Of a stretch of 64,000 nt of DNA, positions 23,527 through 29,663 are shown in pieces. Made by a program: the position numbers and the translations under genes. Source of the DNA: Bacillota bacterium (GTDB lineage: Bacteria; Bacillota; Clostridia; Lachnospirales; Lachnospiraceae); assembly GCA_023441965.1 (NCBI GenBank), contig JAEZNB010000099.1, positions 17,705 to 81,704 of the forward strand, in the 5' to 3' direction. The notes beneath the pieces are model-generated. The model had not been told where the DNA came from. It ran no database searches and saw only the letters and a list, made by a program, of their open reading frames with translations. Numbering within the stretch: the first letter of the stretch is position 1; the number at the start of each line of letters is the position of its first letter.

Positions 23527-25110
23527 ATGTTAAGCACGACTAACTATGGGCTGCAGAAGCCGGAGCCCCTGATCGATAATGTGAATATTGATGTGATCAA
23601 TGGAAATATGGACCTGGTAGACAAAGGGCTTGTTATCTACCTTGGAACAACATCCGGATCCTCCAATGCTTATACGATTGCATCAGAGGATATCAAGGCG
23701 CTTTCTGATGGGTTGGCTATAAGCGTCAAGATTCACGCAGCATCCACAGCAGCAAGCACCCTGAATATAAATGGCTGGGGCGCTAAGGCGATTAGGAAGG
23801 CCGGGGGAACTAACGTGACCAACTTAAAAGTTGGTATTTATACGATGCGGTATGACGGATCGTCTTTTATATTACAGGGTGAGGGAGCTACCGGCAATGC
23901 CGCTGCATCTGACCTCCTCCTGGGCAAAACAGCAACTACAGATGCAGGTGATATCACCGGCACAATGCCTGATATCGGACCGGTGACTGCTGAGACAGTG
24001 AATTTGACATCCCAGGGCCAGGAATACACCATAGCCTATGGGAAACATTCTGGGTTGAGAAAAATCAAAGCGTTATTATCAGGATTGGTTGAGAGCGTGA
24101 TTAAAGCTGGAGCTACAGTAGGTGGCATTGCAGGCACCTTCACAGCAGATGCTACTGCAACAGCCAGTAAATTGACATTAGGGGAGACTGCTTATGTAAA
24201 TGGTGCAAAGATTACCGGCAACATCCCAATAGCTCCACAATATCCAAATGAAAATAATGCTTCACAATTTGATGTATATAGTGCCCCTCCCAATCCATTG
24301 AATGGTAATCATAACGTATTTCTTATGGCTCCTAGAGGTTACTATGAAAACGGAACATGGTTAGGTTATAATGAGCCTAATTTAAAGGCCGTCAACATAA
24401 AAGCGGGAGTTGAGATAGGTGGCAATGCGAAAATCACGGGTACTTATACTGCTGATGCCAATGCTACCAATAATGACATCCTTGCTACTAAGACGGCTTA
24501 CGTCAATGGTGCAAAGATTACCGGCAACATTCCCGTCATGTCCACTGAACCAAGGGCAGCAGCAGAGGTATTCGGGCACACCACCTCGAAAAGGATATAC
24601 CTCAAGACTCCTGCAGGGTATTTTGATGGTGGTAGTAATTCAATGGTATATGCAGAAGACAACAATTGGTTAGCTGCAAACATCAAAAAAGATGTATCAG
24701 TTTTTGGCCTTATAGGCACTCATGAAGGCACTAAGTATGCATCTGGTTCAGCCTCTATATTAAGTACTGATACATCCCCGCATGCATTTTATAATGTGAG
24801 CGGTGCCTCTGCTAGTGGAACTATTAAGTATATTGCCATTCCAAAATCATCAATCAGCTTTACTCCATCAGCAATATTAGTCAGAGGACAGGCCAATAAT
24901 ACCAGCTTAACAATAATGAGACCTAATGGAATAGTTAGCAATGGCTCAAACATATGGCATGCAGTAGTCCTTAACGGATTAGATTTAAGCGTTCCGAGTG
25001 GCAATACTACTCTATGCTATGGTTCTGGTGGTTTATCAGACGGATCTAATTATTATATTCCTGTGTCCAGTGCTTTTACAGGCTCGTCATGGGAAGCCTT
25101 TGGACAATAA
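23527..25110 (+). CDS. Tail fibre protein with internal repeats
   Basis: 527 residues. The N-terminus (YGLQKPEPLIDNVNIDVINGNMDLVD) is a common attachment part of fibres in these phages. The centre holds imperfect copies of a unit of the form ANATxxDILxxKTAYVNGAKITGNIP (about 210-240 and 310-345, with a degenerate one near 135-150). The C-terminal 190 residues are beta-rich and likely bind the host. Two copies of the repeat are nearly identical in DNA, which can promote unequal recombination. Confidence 0.85.
   Translation: MLSTTNYGLQKPEPLIDNVNIDVINGNMDLVDKGLVIYLGTTSGSSNAYTIASEDIKALSDGLAISVKIHAASTAASTLNINGWGAKAIRKAGGTNVTNLKVGIYTMRYDGSSFILQGEGATGNAAASDLLLGKTATTDAGDITGTMPDIGPVTAETVNLTSQGQEYTIAYGKHSGLRKIKALLSGLVESVIKAGATVGGIAGTFTADATATASKLTLGETAYVNGAKITGNIPIAPQYPNENNASQFDVYSAPPNPLNGNHNVFLMAPRGYYENGTWLGYNEPNLKAVNIKAGVEIGGNAKITGTYTADANATNNDILATKTAYVNGAKITGNIPVMSTEPRAAAEVFGHTTSKRIYLKTPAGYFDGGSNSMVYAEDNNWLAANIKKDVSVFGLIGTHEGTKYASGSASILSTDTSPHAFYNVSGASASGTIKYIAIPKSSISFTPSAILVRGQANNTSLTIMRPNGIVSNGSNIWHAVVLNGLDLSVPSGNTTLCYGSGGLSDGSNYYIPVSSAFTGSSWEAFGQ
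24190..24532 (+). repeat. Direct repeat in the tail fibre gene
   Basis: 24190-24226 and 24496-24532 match in 34 of 37 bases and are in frame, 306 bases apart; all three differences are third-position. Recombination would remove or add exactly 102 codons. Confidence 0.8.
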
Positions 25111-25125
25111 GAAAGGAGAAATTTT

Positions 25126-25440
25126 ATGCAGTATCTTGTGGTATACGATAGCGCAACAGGGAATCTTGTTACAGGTACAATGGCGGGTGGATATGTAAAA
25201 CCAACCGGAACCATTAAATACCTTGAAACTGACATTCCGGAAGGAAGGTATCCTGTCAGAGTTGATGTTTCTGAAACCCCGCATACAGTGGTACTTAGTG
25301 AGGCGCCCAGGGATCTGGTTGCTGAAAAGATTGCTGAAATTGAGAACAGACAAGGCGCAAATGACAGTTTAAATTTAATGGTGCTTGAAGCTATGGCAGA
25401 TCTCTATGAAACTGTCCTGCCGTTTTTGCCACCGATGTGA
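25126..25440 (+). CDS. Phage tail-fibre-associated protein
   Basis: 104 residues. A beta-rich N-terminus (YLVVYDSATGNLVTGTMAG) leads to a helical C-terminus, AEKIAEIENRQGANDSLNLMVLEAMADLYE. Small proteins of this type, XkdW-like in position, occur between fibre and XkdX/CD1375 genes. Probably a fibre assembly factor or minor tail protein. Confidence 0.65.
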   Translation: MQYLVVYDSATGNLVTGTMAGGYVKPTGTIKYLETDIPEGRYPVRVDVSETPHTVVLSEAPRDLVAEKIAEIENRQGANDSLNLMVLEAMADLYETVLPFLPPM

Positions 25441-25452
25441 AGGAGATATCTT

Positions 25453-25566
25453 ATGGAGAGGATTTATTATTTACTTGTGAAAAACGGAGCGAGGACAATT
25501 AACCAGGTACCGGTCCATCTGCGAAACGCAGTGCAGGCATTGCTGGACGCAGATATGGGACAGTGA
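25453..25566 (+). CDS. CD1375/XkdX-like small phage protein, copy 1
   Basis: 37 residues, MERIYYLLVKNGARTINQVP..LRNAVQALL. The pattern Y..LV..G.RTI.QVP..L...V...L is that of the CD1375/XkdX group of tiny proteins found between fibre and lysis genes. The ribosome-binding site is AGGAGATATCTT. A second copy follows 64 bases later. Confidence 0.7.
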   Translation: MERIYYLLVKNGARTINQVPVHLRNAVQALLDADMGQ

Positions 25567-25630
25567 AGCATTAATCACATATTTATAAGTAATGAGTTTG
25601 ATAACAAATTTTTAGAGAGGAGGAGATTAT

Positions 25631-25762
25631 ATGGTAGATATATATGTTACACTTATCGTGCTAAAGCGAAGGACCATTGATCAGGTTCCCGCTCACTTAA
25701 AGGCGGCTGTTCTCGCTGATCTCAATGCCATAGGACTGGATGGCTATGGAAATCCGCTGTAG
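25631..25762 (+). CDS. CD1375/XkdX-like small phage protein, copy 2
   Basis: 43 residues, MVDIYVTLIVLKRRTIDQVPAHLKAAVLADL. It shares RTI.QVP.HL..AV.A.L with the preceding gene and has its own AGAGAGGAGGAG site. The two are diverged tandem paralogues. Confidence 0.72.
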   Translation: MVDIYVTLIVLKRRTIDQVPAHLKAAVLADLNAIGLDGYGNPL

Positions 25763-25834
25763 CCTGCAAATCCATACATAATCCAATGAGCCGCAGAGGC
25801 TCTTTTATTTTACAGAAAGGATGGAAGCCATGAA

Positions 25835-26101
25835 ATGAGTGAAAACACCTTTGAAAGAGAAGTATTAGACCGATTAATAAAAATCGAGGCAAAACTGGAT
25901 AACTACGAGAAACTCAAAGAGCAGGTGTACGATAACCAGCGCTGCATTATTAAGTTATACGAAAAGCAGGAGCAACAGCAGCAGCAAATAGACGAGCTGC
26001 GCGATCACAATAAGTGGCTCGCAAGAGCTGTTGCTGGGGTTTGTATAACAGCTGTTATCGGTCTTGTGGTCGTATTAATCAAGGCAGGAGCCGGGTTATA
26101 A
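25835..26101 (+). CDS. xhlA: XhlA-like holin accessory protein
   Basis: 88 residues: an N-terminal ERLIKIEAKLDNYEKL-type coiled coil with a QEQQQQQI run, then one C-terminal membrane helix (VAGVCITAVIGLVVVLI). It matches haemolysin XhlA of PBSX, which works with the holin to release endolysin. Confidence 0.88.
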   Translation: MSENTFEREVLDRLIKIEAKLDNYEKLKEQVYDNQRCIIKLYEKQEQQQQQIDELRDHNKWLARAVAGVCITAVIGLVVVLIKAGAGL

Positions 26102-26119
26102 GAAAGGAATGGTGAGAAA

Positions 26120-26494
26120 ATGGACTACAACAGCATATTAATGACCATCGTTACGTCGGTAGTAATACCGGCGATTATTATTTTAGGGAAAGCTGTTTAT
26201 AAGGCAATTGAGGAAAATGTCAAAGACAAGCGTCTGCAGAAGTATCTCCTGATTGCTATGGATTGTGTATCCGATGCAGTCGCTGATATTGCCCAGACTG
26301 TAGTTGACCGCATCAAGGATGATGAGTGGGATAAATATGCAAAAAAGGCAGCATTTGAAGCTGCCAAAGAAAAAGCCCTGCAGCACTTAGGTATTACCGG
26401 TAAGACACTCCTTGAGGAAGCTCTGGGGGATTTCGAAGGCTGGATCAATAGCAAGATTGAAGCTGAGGTTAAGAGACTGGCGGTGAGATCATGA
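26120..26494 (+). CDS. Phage holin, LL-H-like family
   Basis: 124 residues: one N-terminal membrane helix (ILMTIVTSVVIPAIIIL) followed by a long charged amphipathic region (DAVADIAQTVVDRIKDDEWDKYAKKAAFEAAKEKAL) that is the signature of the LL-H-type holins. It overlaps the endolysin gene by 4 bases (ATGA). Confidence 0.85.
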   Translation: MDYNSILMTIVTSVVIPAIIILGKAVYKAIEENVKDKRLQKYLLIAMDCVSDAVADIAQTVVDRIKDDEWDKYAKKAAFEAAKEKALQHLGITGKTLLEEALGDFEGWINSKIEAEVKRLAVRS

Positions 26495-27213
26495 TCAGAA
26501 TAGGACATGCCTCAATCGACGAAAACGGCAAGATCGCCGGAGGGAAAGTTGGCGATCAGACTGGAAAAGAGATCTGTACCAGGGGATGGTATGACAAGGG
26601 TTGGAACGTATACCTGGAATGTACCGATCAGGCCCTGGCCGACAAAGCGGCTGCCTTCGTAGAAGAGATCTGTGCCAATGATAACTTTGGCTATGACCAG
26701 TCCCAGAGACTTACCGGTTACAATGCAATCGTTGCTAATGGTAGCAAAGTCAAGGGTGCTAAGGGAGAGTTTGACTGCAGCTCTCTGGTGTCAAGCTGTT
26801 ATAGTCTGGCCGGTCTCCCCGTATCGCCGGCCAACACCACCAGATCACTACGTGAGAGTTTTTTAGCAACCGGTAAGTTTAAGGTTTACACGGATGCAGA
26901 ACATCTGACCAGCGATACATACGCAAAGCGTGGCAGTCTATACCTAAAGGAGGGCAGTCATGTAGTTATGGCCTTGGAGGACGGCTCAAACAGCAAAAAC
27001 CCCCATAAGGAGCCCCTGCTTACAATTAAGCTCGGTTCCAAGGGCGAGGGAGTAAAGTGGGTACAATGGGAGCTTAACCGGTACGGATATAAGCTTGACA
27101 TTGACGGCAGCTGCGGGCCAAAAACTGACCAGGCCATATGGGATTACCAGGCTAAGCATGGCCTTGTAGTTGATGGTAAGGTCGGACCTAAAACCAGGCA
27201 GTCATTGAGATAA
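26491..27213 (+). CDS. Endolysin: NlpC/P60-like peptidase with PG-binding domain
   Basis: 240 residues. The catalytic domain (about 1-165) has the Cys in GEFDCSSLVSSCY and the His in KEGSHVVMAL, the Cys-His arrangement of NlpC/P60-type peptidoglycan endopeptidases. Residues about 175-240 form a PG_binding_1 domain (GSKGEGVKWVQWELNRYGY, KTDQAIWDYQAKHGLVVDGKVGP). There is no signal peptide, as expected for holin-dependent export. It is the last gene of the late operon. Confidence 0.92.
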   Translation: MIRIGHASIDENGKIAGGKVGDQTGKEICTRGWYDKGWNVYLECTDQALADKAAAFVEEICANDNFGYDQSQRLTGYNAIVANGSKVKGAKGEFDCSSLVSSCYSLAGLPVSPANTTRSLRESFLATGKFKVYTDAEHLTSDTYAKRGSLYLKEGSHVVMALEDGSNSKNPHKEPLLTIKLGSKGEGVKWVQWELNRYGYKLDIDGSCGPKTDQAIWDYQAKHGLVVDGKVGPKTRQSLR

Positions 27214-27269
27214 TATCTATACCCGTCCTACAGCGCCACGTGACCAAGGACAGGCCCGGCGGAATTAGT

Positions 27270-27303
27270 CAGGCAATTGGATGTCTCAACCCGTAATTGC
27301 CTG
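27270..27303 (+). repeat. Inverted repeat after the endolysin gene
   Basis: A perfect 9-base inverted repeat, CAGGCAATT at 27270-27278 and AATTGCCTG at 27295-27303, with a 16-base loop. There is no T run, so it is not a typical terminator; it may be an RNA 3' stabiliser or protein-binding site. Confidence 0.5.
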
Positions 27304-27321
27304 TATGGTCAAAATACGAGG

Positions 27322-27350
27322 TTGACAGAAAATAACATATGTGTTATCAT
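27322..27350 (+). promoter_or_regulatory. Strong promoter with inverted-repeat operator
   Basis: -35 TTGACA (27322-27327), 17-base spacer, -10 TATCAT (27345-27350). Within the spacer lies TAACA-TATG-TGTTA (27333-27346), a symmetric site that a repressor could occupy. It reads into an 80-base stretch without a gene. Confidence 0.78.
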
Positions 27351-27356
27351 AAATCC

Positions 27357-27435
27357 GTCAGCTGAATAGCTGTGGATTGAAATTAATTATAATTTATTTT
27401 AAAACCAAGGGGGCTAATCGCCCCCCTTGGTTTTA
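27357..27435 (+). ncRNA. Candidate prophage small RNA
   Basis: The predicted transcript runs from about 27357 to the terminator at 27401-27434 and has no open frame of note. It contains a hairpin CAGCT/AGCTG at 27359-27372, an A/U-rich single-stranded middle (ATTAATTATAATTTATTTT) and the terminator stem, the classic layout of a small regulatory RNA. Its 3' end is convergent with the 27433-27861 gene. Its target is unknown. Confidence 0.5.
27401..27434 (+). terminator. Bidirectional intrinsic terminator
   Basis: AAAACCAAGGGGG / CCCCCCTTGGTTTT with a short loop. A-rich and T-rich flanks let it act for the rightward small RNA and for the leftward genes from 28189 to 27433. Confidence 0.85.
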
Positions 27436-27861
27436 TTCTGAAAATTTATCTTCTATGATCTGTGATATACTCTTCCCGGTATCTTCCCTCATTTTTTCCA
27501 ATCGACGCTTAAATTCAGGAGATATTGATATCATTAGTGTAGCTTTTGTGTCAGATGCCTCTTCCGGCTCTCCAAAAGCTTTTATATAATCTTCTGCATC
27601 AAGATGCTCCTCTGCCCACTTGCGGGCTTCTGCAGCTGTATAGGGCCTGATCTGTTCTCCCCATCCTCCAGAATTACCATGCCATACGCCATACATGCTG
27701 TTTGCATGGCCCTCTCCGTGTATAAAATATCTTCCAGATTTTGTACGGTAGAGGGTTTCGGAGCAAAAGGTAAATTCTCTGGGGGATTGTCCATTATCCC
27801 AATACCCGATAAACTCAGCGGTTTCAGTGTTGTACAGCTTTCCATCAATTACTTTTTTCAT
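27433..27861 (-). CDS. Prophage protein with ribbon-helix-helix-like C-terminus
   Basis: 142 residues from ATG 27861; AGAGGGATAT lies upstream and the longer frame lacks such a site. The N-terminal 100 residues (KLYNTETAEFIGYWDNGQ, FCSETLYRTKSGRYFIHGEG, MYGVWHGNSGGWGEQI) are a beta-rich module seen in mobile elements of Firmicutes. The C-terminal ISISPEFKRRLEKMREDTG plus SISQIIEDKF resembles an Arc/MetJ ribbon-helix-helix or antitoxin dimerisation region. It is cotranscribed with the zinc protein upstream. Possible role: regulator or antitoxin; not established. Confidence 0.7.
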   Translation of the reverse strand: MKKVIDGKLYNTETAEFIGYWDNGQSPREFTFCSETLYRTKSGRYFIHGEGHANSMYGVWHGNSGGWGEQIRPYTAAEARKWAEEHLDAEDYIKAFGEPEEASDTKATLMISISPEFKRRLEKMREDTGKSISQIIEDKFSE

Positions 27862-27907
27862 ATATCCCTCTTTCTCCCCGTATAGCCGATAGGACAGCGA
27901 TAAATTT

Positions 27908-28189
27908 TTAAATGTAGATTCTAATGGTTTTAGTCTCACCGTTGTAACTTCCGGGTACTGTCTTAGCATTTGGGTAATTAAGCTTGTACTCTCTGTAGGA
28001 TACTTCGGTTTCTTTTAAGCCTTCCATTTCTGCTTTTACTTCCGCTTCGATTGCTTTTTGCTCTTTATAACAGTCTGGGCAAACAGCCTGTTTCCTGTAC
28101 CATTCAAGCTTTCTTTCTCTGTCCTTGTTAGGTCCAAACAATTCTACGGTTCCTTCGTGTCCACAGCTAAAAGTAATTGTATACTTCAT
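27908..28189 (-). CDS. Small zinc-ribbon-like prophage protein
   Basis: 93 residues from ATG 28189, whose AAAGGAGG is 8 bases upstream; the in-frame ATG at 28195 is too close to it. MKYTITFSCGHEGTVELFG with CGH, and later CPDCYKEQ, suggest a C/H-CxxC zinc site; a coiled segment follows. Similar proteins occur in clostridial mobile elements. It is the first gene of a leftward pair with its own promoter. Confidence 0.72.
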   Translation of the reverse strand: MKYTITFSCGHEGTVELFGPNKDRERKLEWYRKQAVCPDCYKEQKAIEAEVKAEMEGLKETEVSYREYKLNYPNAKTVPGSYNGETKTIRIYI

Positions 28190-28230
28190 ATTCATATCCT
28201 CCTTTTAATACTTTCCATATCTTTAAACTC

Positions 28231-28259
28231 ATTATATCATAGAGTTTATTTAAAGTCAA
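28231..28259 (-). promoter_or_regulatory. Sigma-A promoter of the leftward two-gene unit
   Basis: Read leftward: TTGACT (28259-28254), 17-base spacer, TATAAT (28236-28231), 41 bases before ATG 28189. One mismatch to consensus. Confidence 0.85.
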
Positions 28260-28289
28260 TATATAATAGAGAATAAATATAGTATAATA

Positions 28290-28319
28290 TTGACATCATA
28301 TAGCACAAAATGGCATAAT
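28290..28319 (+). promoter_or_regulatory. Possible rightward promoter facing the lipoprotein gene
   Basis: TTGACA (28290-28295), 18-base spacer, CATAAT (28314-28319). Transcription would start in the hairpin at 28322-28347 and run antisense to the lipoprotein gene. The match is good, but the short leader hairpin with TTTT may stop it at once. Confidence 0.4.
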
Positions 28320-28321
28320 TT

Positions 28322-28347
28322 TACCCCGGTCGTTATCGGCCGGGGTA
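28322..28347. terminator. Hairpin at the 3' end of the lipoprotein gene
   Basis: Perfect 8-pair stem TACCCCGG/CCGGGGTA. On the leftward strand it lies 10 bases after the lipoprotein stop but has only a weak T tract; on the rightward strand TTTT follows closely. Confidence 0.55.
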
Positions 28348-28357
28348 GTTTTATGCC

Positions 28358-28861
28358 TTACTCATCGTATTCGTCATCATCGCTGACAGCTAAGTCGTTC
28401 TCCATCATGTACCTGATCCGTTCCTGCAGTGCCTCTTCGTCATAATAATCGTCGTCTTCATCTATGATCACATACTCTTCGTCTGGAGCCAGATCGCCGG
28501 AGCCGAAATCATCTATATAATCTCTTTCTGCTATATCGTTCAGGTACTGCAGGTCCTCATCGGTGTAAATCTCTTCTTCCTCATATGCAGGTATGTTATA
28601 TTCAATCGTCACGTTCACTACGATCGGAGTTGGTACCGGTGTTGGAGTTGGCTCAGGTGTAGGCGTAGGAGGGATAGGAGTTGGTGTTGGTTCAGGCGTA
28701 GGAATCGGAGTAACAGTTGGAGCAGGCGAGGGTGTTGGATCTGCCTTCTCGGTCGGTATGGCAATAACCTGATCAGCAGCTACTATAGGGTCCTCCTTTG
28801 TCCCGCAGCTGGATAGTGCGAGGACTAAAATACATATCGTAAATAAAACCTTTATCTTCAT
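28358..28861 (-). CDS. Prophage lipoprotein displaying a tape-measure C-terminus mimic
   Basis: 167 residues from ATG 28861, with AAAGGAGG just upstream. Residues 1-19 are a lipoprotein signal peptide (MKIKVLF...ALSSC, lipid-anchored Cys19). Residues about 41-80 form a Pro/Thr stalk of PTPTP repeats. The exposed domain (99-160) matches the last 66 residues of the prophage tape measure protein: DEDLxYLxDIAERDYIxxF, LAP, an Asp, RIxYxM and LA/IA, about 25 identities over 62 aligned positions with one gap. It is very acidic. It has its own consensus promoter, opposite to the late genes, at the attR end, so expression in the lysogen is likely. Inferred role: superinfection exclusion, by analogy with the phage TP-J34 lipoprotein Ltp that targets the tape measure protein. 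Confidence 0.85.
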   Translation of the reverse strand: MKIKVLFTICILVLALSSCGTKEDPIVAADQVIAIPTEKADPTPSPAPTVTPIPTPEPTPTPIPPTPTPEPTPTPVPTPIVVNVTIEYNIPAYEEEEIYTDEDLQYLNDIAERDYIDDFGSGDLAPDEEYVIIDEDDDYYDEEALQERIRYMMENDLAVSDDDEYDE

Positions 28862-28898
28862 AAGGCCTCCTTTGTGCATTACAACAATTACCAATAAC

Positions 28899-28927
28899 AT
28901 TATAATACTACCGGTGGACTTTGTAAA
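28899..28927 (-). promoter_or_regulatory. Consensus promoter of the lipoprotein gene
   Basis: Read leftward: TTTACA (28927-28922), 17-base spacer, TATAAT (28904-28899), 38 bases before the ATG. It has one mismatch to consensus and no overlapping phage operator is apparent, so expression is probably constitutive. Confidence 0.85.
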
Positions 28928-28928
28928 C

Positions 28929-28956
28929 AAAAGAAAACCCCGCATTGCTGCGGGGT
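28929..28956 (-). terminator. Insulating terminator at the prophage edge
   Basis: Leftward strand: ACCCCGCA/TGCGGGGT around a GCAA loop, followed by TTTTCTTTT. It stops host transcription from entering the lipoprotein promoter region from the right. Confidence 0.75.
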
Positions 28957-29089
28957 CCTCTTTATCTAAATAATTCCATAAACTATATTATCATGCCGTA
29001 TATGATGTGTACAGTTGGCAAAATGGAGAAAAATGACATAAAAAGTATACAAATAGCACAAAAAAATAATAGCGCTTTGATAATTGATT

Positions 29090-29120
29090 TTCTGTGAGTA
29101 CTTCTTTTATTATCATGCGC
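29090..29120. other. Right attachment junction (attR region)
   Basis: To the right, codons read MRPDRIIVGEVRDAAAIDML, the conserved core of tad ATPases. To the left, the frame gives TSFII, which is not the Arg-rich sequence expected before MRPDR, and the DNA becomes AT-rich and non-coding. The crossover lies close to 29,115. The core sequence cannot be defined without attL. Confidence 0.7.
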
Positions 29121-29546
29121 CCGGATAGGATTATTGTCGGAGAGGTCAGGGATGCAGCAGCCATTGACATGCTTCAGGCAATGAACACAGGACATGACGG
29201 GTCCATGTCCACAGGACATGCGAACTCTCCCTCTGATATGCTGAACCGGCTGGAGGCTCTCGTATTACTAGGCGCGGATATCCCCCTGGTAGCGATCAGA
29301 AAACAGATTGCCTCTGCCATAGATATCATTGTTCATCTCGGCAGGCTGAGGGATAGATCCAGAAGGGTACTGGAAGTGACAGAGGTTCTACCCTGTGAGG
29401 AGCATGAGCTGCGGCTGAACCCCTTGTTTGTGTTTGTGGAGGAGGGGGAAGAGGAAGAAAGCATTCATGGGAGACTGATCAGGCAAAACTGTCTGCAGTA
29501 TAAGGATAAGCTTCTTAGGGCAGGCATAAGACCGGAGGAGTTATAA
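29115..29546 (+). pseudogene. cpaF: Tad/Flp pilus ATPase CpaF, 3' part cut off by the prophage
   Basis: About 143 residues of the C-terminal ATPase domain of TadA/CpaF: MRPDRIIVGEVRDAA (Walker B region), the His box HDGSMSTGHANSPSDMLNRLE, and IRKQIASAIDIIVHLGRLRD. The N-terminal domain and Walker A are absent from the window, replaced by prophage sequence. A GTG at 29094 could open the frame, but the product would lack a nucleotide-binding loop. The ATPase powers assembly of Flp pili through TadB/TadC, whose genes follow. I infer that the missing 5' part lies beyond the left end of the prophage and that excision would restore the gene. Confidence 0.88.
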
Positions 29547-29663
29547 AGCCAAGGAAGTAAAGGCAGGACACGTAGCCCATGAAGCGGAGAAAGATAAAAG
29601 TCCATGATACTTCATGAAGGGAGTAAGGATCAGAAGCCGGTTAGGAATTGGAGGTGAAAGCAT

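Larger units (their letters stand above)
1..29114 (+). mobile_element. PBSX/xkd-type prophage, right-hand part, inserted in cpaF
   Basis: An unbroken run of phage genes in the order terS-terL-portal-MuF-scaffold-capsid-connectors-sheath-tube-chaperone-tape measure-LysM-hub-baseplate-fibre-XhlA-holin-endolysin, the gene order of B. subtilis PBSX/skin. It ends where the reading frame of the tad ATPase gene resumes at about 29,115. No integrase, excisionase or CI-like repressor is in the window, so the left end lies further left. With only one edge visible, the att core cannot be defined. The structural genes look complete and undamaged, so the phage may still be inducible; that is inference. 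Confidence 0.95.

Noticed and set aside
1..29114. Phage integrase, excisionase or CI-like repressor
   Set aside because: None of the supported genes matches these families; they are presumed to lie left of the window.
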